Origin: an uncultured Mycoplasmatota bacterium
GTDB lineage: Bacteria; Bacillota_I; Bacilli_A; RF39; UBA660
Direction of reading: 5' to 3'
NCBI GenBank assembly: GCA_946414095.1
Contig: CAMKNB010000008.1
Coordinates: forward strand, 1-48,259
DNA length: 48,259 bases
A program made the position numbers and the translations under genes. This document shows positions 7,315 to 16,580 of the stretch, in pieces. Numbering within the stretch: position 1 is the stretch's first letter; each line of letters starts with the position of its first letter. The notes under the pieces were generated by a model. It was not told the origin of the DNA. It was given only the letters and a program-made list of their open reading frames with translations, and searched no databases.

Positions 7315-8349
7315 ATGGAAAAATTTAGAGATAAGATATTTAATGAAGAAGTATTTGAAACTTATCGTAAAACATTACAAAGTACAAAAGAAAATTCATT
7401 AATTAAAAACGCTTTATTTACTAATGTAAATAAATACAAAGAAAAAATGAGTGAACAATCAGGTGGTTATCAAGTAAAAGAACCAATTAAAGGAAGAATT
7501 GGTGGTAACCCAGTAAATTATGATGGGAACACTAATATTCCAAAAGGAAGCGAAAGAGATACTTTCTATCAAAACAAAATATGTTATGGTAGAGCAAAAG
7601 CATGGGGAGAATATGATTTCTCTAGTGATATAACTGGTGCAAATTTCAAAGCAGAAGCACAAGAAGTTAATGAATATTGGGATGAACAAAGACAATCAAC
7701 AGTATTAGCAATTCTTGAAGGTATCTTTGGAATGACAGGTGGTGTAAACGGACAATTTGTTTCAAAACACACTTACGATATTACTGCTACTGCTAATCCT
7801 GAATTAAGTGCTGATGCTTTAAATAGAGCAGCTCAAAAAGCATTAGGAGATAAAAAAGCAAAATTAGATGTTATTTTTATGCACAGTGCAGTATCTACTA
7901 ATTTAGAAGGATTAAACTTAATTGAGTTCTTAAAATATACTGATGAAGCAGGTATTCAAAGAGATTTAACAATTGGAACATTTAATGGTAGATTAGTTGT
8001 TGTAGATGATGAAATGCCAGTAACAAGTGATAGTACAGGAGATATTTATACTTCTTATGTATTCCAAAAAGGTTTCTTTGAATATGAAAACATTGGTGCA
8101 GAAGTACCAAGTGAAATTGCAAGAGATCCATACGATAAAGGTGGTAAAACTGACCTTATTACTCGTGTAAGAGAAATGATAGTACCTACATTAATTTCTT
8201 ACAAAGGAACAGGAACTGTATCACCTGAAAACAGTGATTTTGCAACTGGTTCTAACTGGGAATTAGTAAACAATGACAAAACTTCAACAGCAAAAGTATA
8301 TGTTGATGACAAATTAATTCCAATTGCTCGTATTATTTCAAGAGGATAA
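7315..8349 (+). CDS. Major capsid protein (HK97-fold)
   Basis: 344 residues, ribosome binding site AAAGGAGAG. The N-arm is charged and helical; then comes a flexible GGYQVKEPIKGRIGGNPVNYDG loop region, a spine helix (EAQEVNEYWDEQRQSTVLAI, about 113-132), and an A-domain with VIFMHSAVSTNLEG and RLVVVDDEMPV. The last two motifs are typical of the HK97-fold capsid proteins of Bacillota phages. A C-terminal extension (about 300-344) is beta-rich and may be decoration. Surrounding scaffold and connector genes confirm the assignment. Confidence 0.9.
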   Translation: MEKFRDKIFNEEVFETYRKTLQSTKENSLIKNALFTNVNKYKEKMSEQSGGYQVKEPIKGRIGGNPVNYDGNTNIPKGSERDTFYQNKICYGRAKAWGEYDFSSDITGANFKAEAQEVNEYWDEQRQSTVLAILEGIFGMTGGVNGQFVSKHTYDITATANPELSADALNRAAQKALGDKKAKLDVIFMHSAVSTNLEGLNLIEFLKYTDEAGIQRDLTIGTFNGRLVVVDDEMPVTSDSTGDIYTSYVFQKGFFEYENIGAEVPSEIARDPYDKGGKTDLITRVREMIVPTLISYKGTGTVSPENSDFATGSNWELVNNDKTSTAKVYVDDKLIPIARIISRG

Positions 8350-8371
8350 TTAATAAGAAAGGAGAAAACTT

Positions 8372-8752
8372 ATGGAAAGTGAAACAACACAATTAGATTT
8401 ATTGAAAGAAAGAATTGAATATGATGAAAAGATTTTTAGTGACAATGAAACTTATGAAAAGGTGTTAAATAGATTACTAGAAGATAGTAAATATATTGCA
8501 CTTTCTTTAAGATTTCCTTACAAAGATTATTCAAACATAGAATTACCAAAAAAGTATTACAATTGGCAATTAAGATGTAGTCAAGAAATATATCAAAGTA
8601 TAGGTAGTGTAGGAATCAAATCTTATGCAGAAAATGGTTTAAGTTGGACTAGAGATAGTGGTTATATATCTTATGAACTTCGTGGTGAAATAGAACCAAT
8701 GGTAGGTTATATTGATGATGAAGTGCAAGAAGAAAGTGATGACAATGGCTAA
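8372..8752 (+). CDS. Head-tail connector (adaptor) protein
   Basis: 126 residues, all-helical in the first 100. Of the gp6/gp15-like adaptor class that binds under the portal ring: LLKERIEYDEKIF, YEKVLNRLLEDSKYIAL, and YYNWQLRCSQEIYQSIGSVG, where the last forms the usual long helix before a short SY(A)ENG segment. The acidic C-terminus overlaps the start of the next gene. Position right after the capsid gene supports the call. Confidence 0.78.
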   Translation: MESETTQLDLLKERIEYDEKIFSDNETYEKVLNRLLEDSKYIALSLRFPYKDYSNIELPKKYYNWQLRCSQEIYQSIGSVGIKSYAENGLSWTRDSGYISYELRGEIEPMVGYIDDEVQEESDDNG

Positions 8753-9146
8753 TTTTAATCCTAAAAATGATATATTTACAAATTGGAACAAAGATATATA
8801 TATAGCAACTAAACAAAAAGAAGTTGATATAGATGATTATGGAAACGAAATTGTTAAATATAATGAACCATTTTACTTTGGTAAAGTTAATTATCAACCA
8901 TTAACAACAAAACAACTTGAAGCATATATAAAACAATATGGTGAAACAAATGCAAATATAGTAAGTTGTTTAATTGATTATAATGATAAAGATACTTTTA
9001 GACAATTTGACCTTGCATATTTATACGGTTCTACACCTGAAAATGAAAATCAATATGGAGATAATGCAAATTACATTGTAAGAGCATTTAAACCCCAAAA
9101 TACTAAAATAATGGTAATTTTAGAAGAAATGATAAAGGAGGAATAA
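8739..9146 (+). CDS. Head closure (stopper) protein
   Basis: 135 residues from ATG 8739; ATG 8745 is an alternative, and a longer in-frame extension to 8712 lacks a ribosome binding site. The sequence begins with a short leader (NPKNDIFTNWNKDIYIA) and is then beta-rich with VDIDDYGNEIVKYNEP and FGKVNYQPLTTKQLEAYIK. In SPP1-like phages the second small gene after the capsid gene encodes the stopper that closes the connector and receives the tail. The family is divergent, so the assignment is mostly from order. Confidence 0.68.
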   Translation: MTMANFNPKNDIFTNWNKDIYIATKQKEVDIDDYGNEIVKYNEPFYFGKVNYQPLTTKQLEAYIKQYGETNANIVSCLIDYNDKDTFRQFDLAYLYGSTPENENQYGDNANYIVRAFKPQNTKIMVILEEMIKEE

Positions 9147-9150
9147 TAAA

Positions 9151-9318
9151 ATGGAAAAAGTTAAAATTAAAGACATAAATACTGGTGCTATAAAAGAAGT
9201 TAAGAAATCTTTAGCTGGTGATTATGTTGGAACTCATCAATTTGTGCTTTTAGATGAAGAAAAAGAAACTAAAAAAGAAGAAAAAAGTTTTGTATCTAAA
9301 AAAGATGAAGAAAAATAA
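9151..9318 (+). CDS. Small Lys/Glu-rich structural-region protein
   Basis: 55 residues, ATG at 9151 behind AAAGGAGGAATAATAAA. The first half looks like one beta-hairpin domain (KVKIKDINTGAIKEV, then LAGDYVGTHQFVL); the second is a run of Lys and Glu. Fits exactly between its neighbours with two bases before the next ATG, so it is a real gene. No function recognised; small proteins of this kind are common between stopper and gp10-like genes. Confidence 0.75.
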   Translation: MEKVKIKDINTGAIKEVKKSLAGDYVGTHQFVLLDEEKETKKEEKSFVSKKDEEK

Positions 9319-9320
9319 TT

Positions 9321-9884
9321 ATGGCATTTAGTATAAATGTTAAAGTTGATAAACTTAACGATTTAAAAAAATATGTTGATTATGTTAATGGTTTATCTAA
9401 AATGCGAAATGATACAAGGTTTCAAAAATTTATACAAGATAAATGTCTTGAAACAGTTAGGAGAATAACCGATCAAAGATTAACAGGTGGAACTACAAAT
9501 GATGATTTAATAGGGGAATATAAAGCAAGACATAAGATTAGAAAAGAATCAAATGGGTTTGTTTTATATAACGATACTATATTACCTAGTTCAATGATTT
9601 CTACTCAGCATTTACAAGATTACCCAAATGGATTTAGTGTAGCTTTGGCATTTGAATATGGTGTAGGAATTGTAGGTCAAAACAATCCTGTTGCAGGTGC
9701 TTGGGAATATAACCTAAAAGATTATAACTTTGGTTGGTATTATCAAAATTATGGAGAGGTATTCCACACTTACGGTTATAGTGGTTTTGAAATATATCGT
9801 TATACTGCTGCTGAAATTGAAGATAAATTACCAAAATGGGTAAAAGAATATATGAAAAAAGAAAGAGGTGTAAATAATGATTGA
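9321..9884 (+). CDS. HK97 gp10-like tail/head-completion protein
   Basis: 187 residues. Opening helix (VDKLNDLKKYVDYVNGL) and a second helix (RFQKFIQDKCLETVRRITDQRL) are followed by loops with conserved-looking FEYGVGIVGQ and a terminal amphipathic helix (KLPKWVKEYMKKER). The phrase EYG near the centre and overall order suit the gp10 family between stopper and tail terminator. An 8-base overlap with the next gene implies coupling. Confidence 0.75.
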   Translation: MAFSINVKVDKLNDLKKYVDYVNGLSKMRNDTRFQKFIQDKCLETVRRITDQRLTGGTTNDDLIGEYKARHKIRKESNGFVLYNDTILPSSMISTQHLQDYPNGFSVALAFEYGVGIVGQNNPVAGAWEYNLKDYNFGWYYQNYGEVFHTYGYSGFEIYRYTAAEIEDKLPKWVKEYMKKERGVNND

Positions 9885-10299
9885 TAAATATGAATTAATA
9901 TTTCAAGATTTAAAAAAATATGTTGAAAGTAATTCACAATACAATGCTAGAGTTGTCAAAAACAACACAAACACCTCTTCCTATTTTCCTATTGTAGTAT
10001 GTCAATTAAGCAATATAACTGATACAGAGTTTTGCACAATAGATAAAGTAGAAAATCATAGAGAAATGTATTTAACTAATGATGTTTATACAAAAGACAA
10101 AACAATTAATAACGAAAAAATTGCTTCACAAGTAATAAATGATGAAATTACAAAATTAATTATTAAATATTTTGAAAATATAAATATGAGAATGACAGGG
10201 TGTAATCTTACACCAAACCTTGATACAAGCATATTAAGAAGAACAATACATCATCAAGGTTTAACAAGTCTATCTCGAAATATAATGGTAAGGAGATGA
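9877..10299 (+). CDS. Tail terminator / tail completion protein
   Basis: 140 residues. N-terminal helix (YELIFQDLKKYVESN), then beta strands (FPIVVCQLSNI), a central charged loop, a helix (ASQVINDEITKLIIKYF) and C-terminal strands ending RNIMVRR. This is the alpha/beta pattern of tail terminator proteins (SPP1 gp17 class) that cap the tail tube. Gene order (just before the major tail protein) is the main support. Confidence 0.72.
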   Translation: MIDKYELIFQDLKKYVESNSQYNARVVKNNTNTSSYFPIVVCQLSNITDTEFCTIDKVENHREMYLTNDVYTKDKTINNEKIASQVINDEITKLIIKYFENINMRMTGCNLTPNLDTSILRRTIHHQGLTSLSRNIMVRR

Positions 10300-10306
10300 T
10301 TTAAAA

Positions 10307-11020
10307 GTGTTTAATAGTATTGAAGATAGAGCATTAAGCGAACATCGTGGTAGTGCTTTATTATCAAAAAAAGCAAATGGTAAATATTCACTATTTTTAC
10401 CAGTAGAAGGAACAGGTGAAAATGGAAGTACACCTGCTCAATTAGACAAAACAGCAATAGGAAATAGACAAGCAACAAGTGTTGAAGGAAGAAAAGAAAA
10501 CCCACAAAAAACTTTACCTTTCTTCTTACATAGAGATAATATTAATGCAATTGAAGCTGTTGAAGGACAAACAATTGATTTCCTAAGATTACTTCCAGAC
10601 TTTACAGGATTTAAATATAGTGGAAAAGTTAGTTATATGGCTAACAACACTGATGTTGGATCATTAGAACAAGGACAATTAACAATTACACCTGAAACAA
10701 GTGACGAATATGTAGAAGATTGTTATAGTTTAGTAGAAGATACAGTTGTATTTACAAGTGCAATAGATGAAGTTATTGAATTATCAGCAACTTCAAGTGA
10801 TCCAAATCATACAAAAACATATTCATTATCAACAGCTCCTGCTGATGCAACTATAACAGCAGCAAGTGGAAGTACAGGAACAGCAACAGCAACTTATACA
10901 AGTTCAACAAATTCACTTTTAATAACAGCAGTTGCAGCAGGAAGTTCAATTGTAACATTAACTGCATCAAAATCAGGTTACAATTCATTTAAAAGAACAA
11001 TTCTTGTAATTGTAAAATAA
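10307..11020 (+). CDS. Major tail tube protein with C-terminal Ig-like domain
   Basis: 237 residues from a GTG start preceded by AAGGAGATGA. Residues 1-145 form the tube domain, including an N-terminal segment that reads like other Bacillota tail tubes (HRGSALLSKKANGKY). Residues about 155-237 are a bacterial Ig-like (BIG2-type) domain: alternating Ala/Thr/Ser strands and a final TLTASKSGYNSFKRTILVIV. Such domains decorate the tail exterior and may bind host surface glycans. A stable hairpin follows before the tail chaperone genes. Confidence 0.85.
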   Translation: MFNSIEDRALSEHRGSALLSKKANGKYSLFLPVEGTGENGSTPAQLDKTAIGNRQATSVEGRKENPQKTLPFFLHRDNINAIEAVEGQTIDFLRLLPDFTGFKYSGKVSYMANNTDVGSLEQGQLTITPETSDEYVEDCYSLVEDTVVFTSAIDEVIELSATSSDPNHTKTYSLSTAPADATITAASGSTGTATATYTSSTNSLLITAVAAGSSIVTLTASKSGYNSFKRTILVIVK

Positions 11021-11058
11021 AAAAGATTAATTGAATAATCATATATGCCTCCAAACAA

Positions 11059-11127
11059 GTCAATATACGAAGATTAGCACAATTTAGTATATTTATATTA
11101 AAAAGTTGCTAATCCTTGTGTATCGAC
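11059..11127 (+). other. Long imperfect RNA hairpin after major tail gene
   Basis: Left arm 11059-11079 pairs with right arm 11106-11127 over about 20 bp with two mismatches and a few G-U pairs; the inner part ATTAGCA/TGCTAAT is perfect. The loop is about 25 bases of A/T. No T-run follows, so it is unlikely to be a terminator. It occupies the only sizable gap (11021-11170) in the tail operon and could protect the highly expressed tail-tube mRNA or reduce read-through. Confidence 0.55.
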
Positions 11128-11170
11128 CTAAAAGGTGGCAATAAAAGGAAAATAGGAGAAAGATATATAT

Positions 11171-11626
11171 ATGAAAAAAAATGAAATAATAGAATTAAAT
11201 GGTGTAGAATATACACTTGAATTAAATAGAGATAGTTTTGTACAAATAGATAGGGCGTGTAATTATCAAAAAACAATGGAAACAATTTATAAAAATATGT
11301 ATGAGTTTTATGATGATAAAGAGTTTGATGATAATTTTGATCCTGAAATGCTTATTGTAAAAGATGAAGATATAGATAAACAAATTGAATTAAAAAATCA
11401 AGCATTAGAAAAATTGGTTAATAGAGCATATTTGATTTGGTTATATCCTAATCACAAATTAAAACCTAATGAGGTTAAAGAATTATTAAAACCTTATTTA
11501 GAAGATGATAAGAAAGCTGAATGGCTTATGACTAAAACAGGAGAGTTTTTACAAGAATGTATTGCTATAAGACAACAATACAATGAAGAAAGAAAAAACT
11601 TGAAAGCCCAAATCAACAAAAAGTAG
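11171..11626 (+). CDS. Tail assembly chaperone, gpG-like
   Basis: 151 residues in the zero frame. Tail assembly chaperones coat the tape measure protein during tail growth. The protein starts with a compact beta part (IIELNGVEYTLELNRDSFVQ) then helices; this opening is characteristic of Gram-positive tail chaperones. The last codons run over a slippery A-rich sequence (11593-11599), after which a -1 shift gives the longer product described separately. Terminates at TAG 11624-11626. Confidence 0.82.
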   Translation: MKKNEIIELNGVEYTLELNRDSFVQIDRACNYQKTMETIYKNMYEFYDDKEFDDNFDPEMLIVKDEDIDKQIELKNQALEKLVNRAYLIWLYPNHKLKPNEVKELLKPYLEDDKKAEWLMTKTGEFLQECIAIRQQYNEERKNLKAQINKK

Positions 11627-12117
11627 AAGAACAAGAAGAAGATATATTTAAAAAATACAATAATTCTTATTATGAATACTTTTGTAATTATCTTTTTCCA
11701 CAAGCAATAGAGTACGGTATGAGTGCAGAAGAATTTTGGGAAGATGATCCTCAATTGTTCGTTTCATATCGTACTTCTTTTATTAATAAGAAAAAAAGAG
11801 AAATGGAAGAAGTAGATTACAAATGTTGGTTACAAGGGCTATATGTACATGATGGAAATGGTAAATTATTCACTTCTTTAAAACAATTTATAAGTAATAT
11901 GTTGGCAGGTATGTTTAAAGGCAAGAAAGATAATACAAAAATAGATACATATCCTACTAAACCTTATGGAGAACTTGAAAAAGAAAAAGAAGAAGATAGA
12001 AAACAACAGCAAAAGAAACAAAAATATGAAGATTTCCAAAAAGATTTGGTATATTTTGGAACTTTAAAACAACAATTTGAAGAAAAAATAAGAAATAAAC
12101 AAAAGAAAGGAGAGTGA
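11171..12117 (+). CDS. Tail chaperone frameshift product, gpGT-like
   Basis: A -1 slip at 11593-11599 joins 143 codons of the upstream frame to 172 codons of the -1 frame (11599-12117), predicting about 315 residues. The second frame is open without a stop from 11587, and its first internal ATG (11719) has no ribosome binding site, so independent initiation is unlikely. The T part contains YNSYYEYFCNYLFPQAIEYG-like segments, typical of the extension that contacts the tube protein (MSAEEFWEDDPQLF), and a charged coiled-coil tail. In lambda and many siphoviruses this shift fixes the G:GT ratio. Confidence 0.82.
11593..11599 (+). promoter_or_regulatory. -1 ribosomal frameshift site (A AAA AAC)
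   Basis: In the upstream frame the codons read AGA AAA AAC, giving the heptamer A AAA AAC in exact register. After slipping, reading continues CTT GAA AGC, which is the open -1 frame. This heptamer is among the most efficient bacterial slip sites. Confidence 0.85.
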
Positions 12118-12127
12118 ATAATAGGAA

Positions 12128-15100
12128 ATGGATAATGAAACTAAAATTAGATTACAATTTAATAATTCAGTAAATGGTTCTAAAAAAATTGAAGAATACT
12201 CTAAAAATCTTGAAAGATTGTATGGTTTAGTTTCGGCTTTAAACAAAGGACAAATTGCACAACTAGAATCAAATGTTGGTGAAATAAATAAACAAATTAA
12301 AACAACAACAAAAGAAACAACAAATCTTGGAAATAAGTTTAGTTCAATATTTAATATTGCTAAAATTGGAGCATTAACAAAAGGTATCGAAAAATTATTT
12401 AGTTCATTAACAAGTGCATCTAAAAAAAGTAGTGAATATATCGAAAATGTAAACTTGTTAGAAGTTGCTTATAAAAATGCTAATGAAACAATAGAACAAT
12501 CTTCTCAAAGAATTGAAACATTTATTGATAAAATGGCAGAAGTATATGGACTTGATGAAAGCCGTTTAACAAGACAATTTGGTATATTTAAACAATTAGC
12601 AAATGCTATGCAATTACCTGCTGAAGAAGGTGAACGATTAAGCGAAATTATGGTTAAAATGACTAATGACGTAGCTTCTTTGTACAACCTTGATTTAGAA
12701 AGAGCAAGTAATGCGTTGCAAAGTGCTTTAGTAGGACAAACGCGTCCCATTAACTCGAGTGGGCTTACATTGAAAAGTGTAATGAATAAAATTGTGAACA
12801 CAAGCAAAAGTGGTGTAAGAGTAATAACAATGTTATTTAAGCAGGAAATGGCTTATTAATACTCTTGCTAACGGGGGAAATCTAAAACTTAAAAATTGAC
12901 AATTAGTGGTTAAACTGGTACAATATAAGTGGTGATAAATATGGAAGGAAGAATATATTGTTATCATTCTCCTAGTAATAAATATTATGTAGGGAAAACT
13001 TATTGTACTGATAAAAAAAGACAAAAAGACCATAAATATTGTGCTTATACAAAAATGGGAGAATATCCTTTTGCAAAAGCAATAAGAAAATATGGTTGGG
13101 AAAACATTTTAAAAACATATCAAATATTAGAAAAAGTATATGCTGATACAAAAGAGGAATTAAATTATAAATTAATAGAAAAAGAAAATTATTATATGGA
13201 TACAATGAATACATTAGTTCCTAATGGTTATAATGTGCAACATAGTAATCATATAGAAATACCACACAACCCTAATAAAGAAGAAACTTATAAAAAAATA
13301 TCACAAAAATTAAAAGGCAAAAATAACAACCCTTTAATATCAAATAGAGTTATGTGTGTAGAAATGGGAATTATATACCCATCGGTAAGAGAAGCAGAAA
13401 GACAAAACAATTATCCTAAAAATGCGTTAGGTAATTGCTTATATGGTAAACAAAAAACTGCTCAAGGTTTTCATTGGAAATATGTTGATAAGGAAACACC
13501 TAAATATGACATTGAAAAAGCAAGAAAAAAAACTATAAAAGGTTATAATCCTCAATGTATAGCAGTAATATGTTTAGAAACTCGAAAAGAATATAAATGT
13601 ATAAATGATTGTGCAAGAGATATGTTTAAAAATGTTTGGTATAAAAGAGGTATAAGTAAATCTTGTAAAACAGGTTGTGCTTATCATAATTACCATTTTA
13701 AGTTTTTAAGCCAAGACAATCCTGTGCCAAGCCTTAATAATAATTAAGGAAGGTGCAACGACTATTCCGTAAGGAAGTAGAGTTGAGATTAGCACAACTC
13801 GAAGTGCAATTATTCCTAAATGGAATATGATATAGTCTAATCCCTTATTTGAAATAAAATAAGTTAAAATACTAGGAAACTAGGGGTACAAAAATGAAGA
13901 GGTGCAACTGGAGCTGATATAACTGAAAAAACTTTACAAAATACAGTAGATGCTTTAGGTTTAGATAGAGAAATAAATCAATTATCATTTGTAGAAAAAA
14001 GGCTTGTAATGGTAATTTCATTAACTAATCAATTAAAAGTATCACAAGGCGACTATGCTAGAACAATAGAAAGTGCCTCTAACCAAATTCGTATAATGAA
14101 AGAACAATGGGATAGATTATCAAGAGCAGTTGGTAATGTATTTTATCCTATTTTGCAAAAGATTTTACCATATATAAATGGTGTTTTAATGGCATTAACT
14201 GAAATATTTAATTTATTAGCTTCTTTATTAGGCTTTGAAATGCCAGAGTTTGATTATAGTGGTTTATCAGTAACAAGTGATGCAGCATTAGACCTTATGG
14301 ATAATCTAGATGGTGCCGGGGAAAGTGCTGATAAATTGGCTTCTAAAATGAAAGGATTAAGAGGTTTTGATAAATTAAATGTTATAAACACACCTTCAAG
14401 TGGTGGAGGTGGAAGTGTTTCTGGTGGTGGCGGTTCTTTTGTAGATCCAAAAATAATGGATGCTTTTAATAAAACATTTGAGCAATATAATGACTTGATG
14501 GATAGTGTAAGAATGAAAGCACTTGATATTAGAGATGCCATAATGGAATGGTTAGGTTTTACTAAAAAAATAAACCCATTAACAGGAGAAATTAGTTGGG
14601 AATATGAAGGAATAGGTAAAACACTATCAAATATGTGGCAAAGTTTTAAAAAGCTTAATCCTCTTGCTAAATTGTTTGTTGCTTATGGTGTATGGAAAGC
14701 AATTAAAAATATATGGACTTGGGGAACTAAAGCAGCAAATGTATTAGGAATTGGTGGTTTAGGAAAATCAATTAAAAATGTTTTAATTGACAACATACAT
14801 ATTTTAAATGATGAAGCAGCAGACACAGCAAGTAATATGGATAGATTAAAAACAGCAGTAGTAGGAATAGGTTTTGGCGTTGCTGGTATTAATTTATTAA
14901 AAGATTCACTTGAAAGAGCAGATAGAGAAGGAAAATCATTAGCAACAACATTAGAAGGAGCTGCTGGTTATTTATCTACTATTGGTGGTTTTGCATTATC
15001 TGGTTCTGCATTCGGGCCTTGGGGTGCAGCAGCAGGATCAGCTATTGGAGCAGTAATATCAATGATAACTATTCTTACACAAGAACATAAAAATTATGTA

Positions 15101-16576
15101 GATTACTTTTTAGAAGATAGTGCAAAAGCATTAGAAGATTTTTCAAATAGTTTTGCCGAAGAAATGAAAAATATACAAAAAAATGCAGAATTTGATATGA
15201 CTAAAATAACTATAACTGAACAGTTAATAGATGAATTAGATAGAATTACTGACGCAAATGGTAGAGTTAAGGCTGGGTATGAAGATAGAGCAAAGTTTAT
15301 AATTAATGATTTAAACAAAGCGTATGGTCTTGAAATACAAATGATAGATGGTGTTATTCAAAAATACCCAGAAGAAATAAATAACTTGAAAAAAGTAATT
15401 GAACTAAAAAAAGCTGAAATTTACTTAAATCTTGCAGAAGAACAATACACTGCATCACTTAAAAGGAGAGCAGAAGCTGAAAGAATTTTATCTAACATTG
15501 AAGTTGAAAGACAATTAGTTATGCAAGATTCAACAAAAAGTGAAAAAGAAAAAATGGAATTATTTGCTGAAATTGATGAAAGAGAAAAAAAAGCAAAAAA
15601 CGATTTGTTGCTTATTGAAAAAGCAAAAGTAAATTACGAAAATATGTCAACTGCAATATTAACTGAAAACACTAATGATATTAAAGCAAATACAAAAGCA
15701 ATAGATCAATACTTTAAAGATTTAGATGCTGCAACAAATGAAAGCAATGAAAATTTATATGAAACTTCATATATAACTTGGAGAAAAATAGGTGCCGATT
15801 TAGCAAACAATTTTGATGTAATGGTAGAAGCAACTGGCAAAAGTTTTAATGAAATGAATGAGCAAGAACAAGCAGCATATACTCAAATGTTTGATGACTT
15901 AACTGACACAACAGCTAAAATGTTAGGTGAAGTTGGAGAACTTCAAATTGGTATGGGAACTAAATGGCAAGCCATAGGAGATACAAGTACAGAAGCATTT
16001 TTAGCAGCATTAGATAAAATACCTGCTGATTTAAGACAATTAGCAATTGATAAAATATATCCACAAGGTAAAGGAATGAGTGAGGAATTGCAACGTGGAA
16101 TAAACGAAAAATTCCCTGAACTTGTTGTAAAACCTAAACTTGAAATGCCAACCAATATTTATCAATATGCTCAAAATTTAGCAAGTAAAGTTTCTGGATG
16201 GTTTAATGTTACTCCAAACAAAACTGCTGCAACAGGTGGAATATTTGTAAATGGTAAATGGCAAGATGTAGCTCAATATGCTAGTGGAACAGTAAATGCT
16301 CCAGTAGGCCAAATGTTTGTGGCAAGAGAAAGAGGCCCTGAACTTGTAGGAACTATTGGAGGACATACAGCAGTAATGAACAACGATCAAATAGTAAGCA
16401 GTGTAGCAAGTGGGGTATATCAAGCAGTAAAGAGTGCAACTTCGCAACAAACATCAAGTCAACCACAAGTATTTAACATATATTTAGACAAAAACAATAA
16501 AATAGCAACATATATGTTAGATAAGTTTGATGATATGGCAAAATCAAACGGAAAACCAATAGAGATAGGAGGTTAA
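12128..16576 (+). CDS. Tape measure protein, split by a group I intron
   Basis: Exons 12128-12750 and 13897-16576 join in frame to 1100 residues. The splice joins AT (12749-12750) with A (13897) as an Ile codon, restoring GQTRPI-RGATGADITEKTL, a stretch conserved in Bacillota tape measures. Without splicing the frame runs to a stop at 12857-12859. The tape measure sets tail length and helps DNA entry. Features: N-terminal coiled coil, hydrophobic segments (LLASLLGFEMP; a Gly/Ala-rich membrane-like stretch around STIGGFALSGSAFGPWGAA), long charged helices, and a C-terminal GGIFVNGKWQ...VARERGPELVG domain. Codon use is uniform across both exons. Confidence 0.9.
12896..12924 (+). promoter_or_regulatory. 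Intron-internal promoter for homing endonuclease
   Basis: TTGACA (12896-12901), 17-base spacer, TACAAT (12919-12924). The predicted start (about 12931) is only some ten bases before ATG 12941, leaving just GGTGAT as ribosome binding site. It would allow early expression of the endonuclease independent of late tail transcription. Confidence 0.7.
12941..13747 (+). CDS. GIY-YIG homing endonuclease with NUMOD repeats
   Basis: 268 residues from ATG 12941 (GTG codons at 12929/12932 are in frame but lie at the promoter start). The enzyme nicks or cuts intronless alleles so the intron is copied in. N-terminus: the GIY-YIG module reads GRIYCYHSPSNKYYVGKT, with a later catalytic-region Arg/His (KRQKDHKY) and the terminal Glu/Asn helix (EKENYYMDTMNT; YNVQ). 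Middle and C-terminal parts hold two DNA-binding NUMOD/IENR1-like units, around residues 135-180 (CVEMGIIYPSVREAER...GFHWKYV) and 205-258 (CLETRKEYKCINDCAR...YHFKF). Intact and probably active. Confidence 0.9.
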   Translation: MEGRIYCYHSPSNKYYVGKTYCTDKKRQKDHKYCAYTKMGEYPFAKAIRKYGWENILKTYQILEKVYADTKEELNYKLIEKENYYMDTMNTLVPNGYNVQHSNHIEIPHNPNKEETYKKISQKLKGKNNNPLISNRVMCVEMGIIYPSVREAERQNNYPKNALGNCLYGKQKTAQGFHWKYVDKETPKYDIEKARKKTIKGYNPQCIAVICLETRKEYKCINDCARDMFKNVWYKRGISKSCKTGCAYHNYHFKFLSQDNPVPSLNNN

Positions 16577-16580
16577 TTGT

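Larger units (their letters stand above)
12751..13896 (+). mobile_element. Group I self-splicing intron in tape measure gene
   Basis: 1146 nt. The 5' exon end CCCAU pairs with GUGGG (12759-12763) to form P1, with the required U-G pair at the splice site. The last intron base is G13896. A P7 helix is visible: GACTAT (13759-13764) with ATAGTC (13831-13836), inside R- and S-like core sequences (GCAACGACTATTCC and ATGATATAGTCTAATCC). The AACGGGGGAAATCTAA stretch near 12870-12885 looks like the P4 side of the core. The homing endonuclease ORF lies in a peripheral loop between P4-P6 and P7. Removing exactly these bases restores the reading frame. Confidence 0.9.

Noticed and set aside
11059-11127. 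Degenerate group I intron remnant after the tail tube gene
   Set aside because: Only a 12-base match to the tape measure intron; no P7 pair, no endonuclease remnant and no interrupted gene.
11719-12117. Independent gene starting at ATG 11719
   Set aside because: No ribosome binding site; the frame is open upstream to the slip site, so it is the frameshift extension of the tail chaperone.
12833-13033. Minus-strand frames overlapping the intron and its endonuclease gene
   Set aside because: Shadows of the endonuclease gene with no start signals; composition Ser/Phe/Ile-rich as expected for antisense of A-rich coding DNA.
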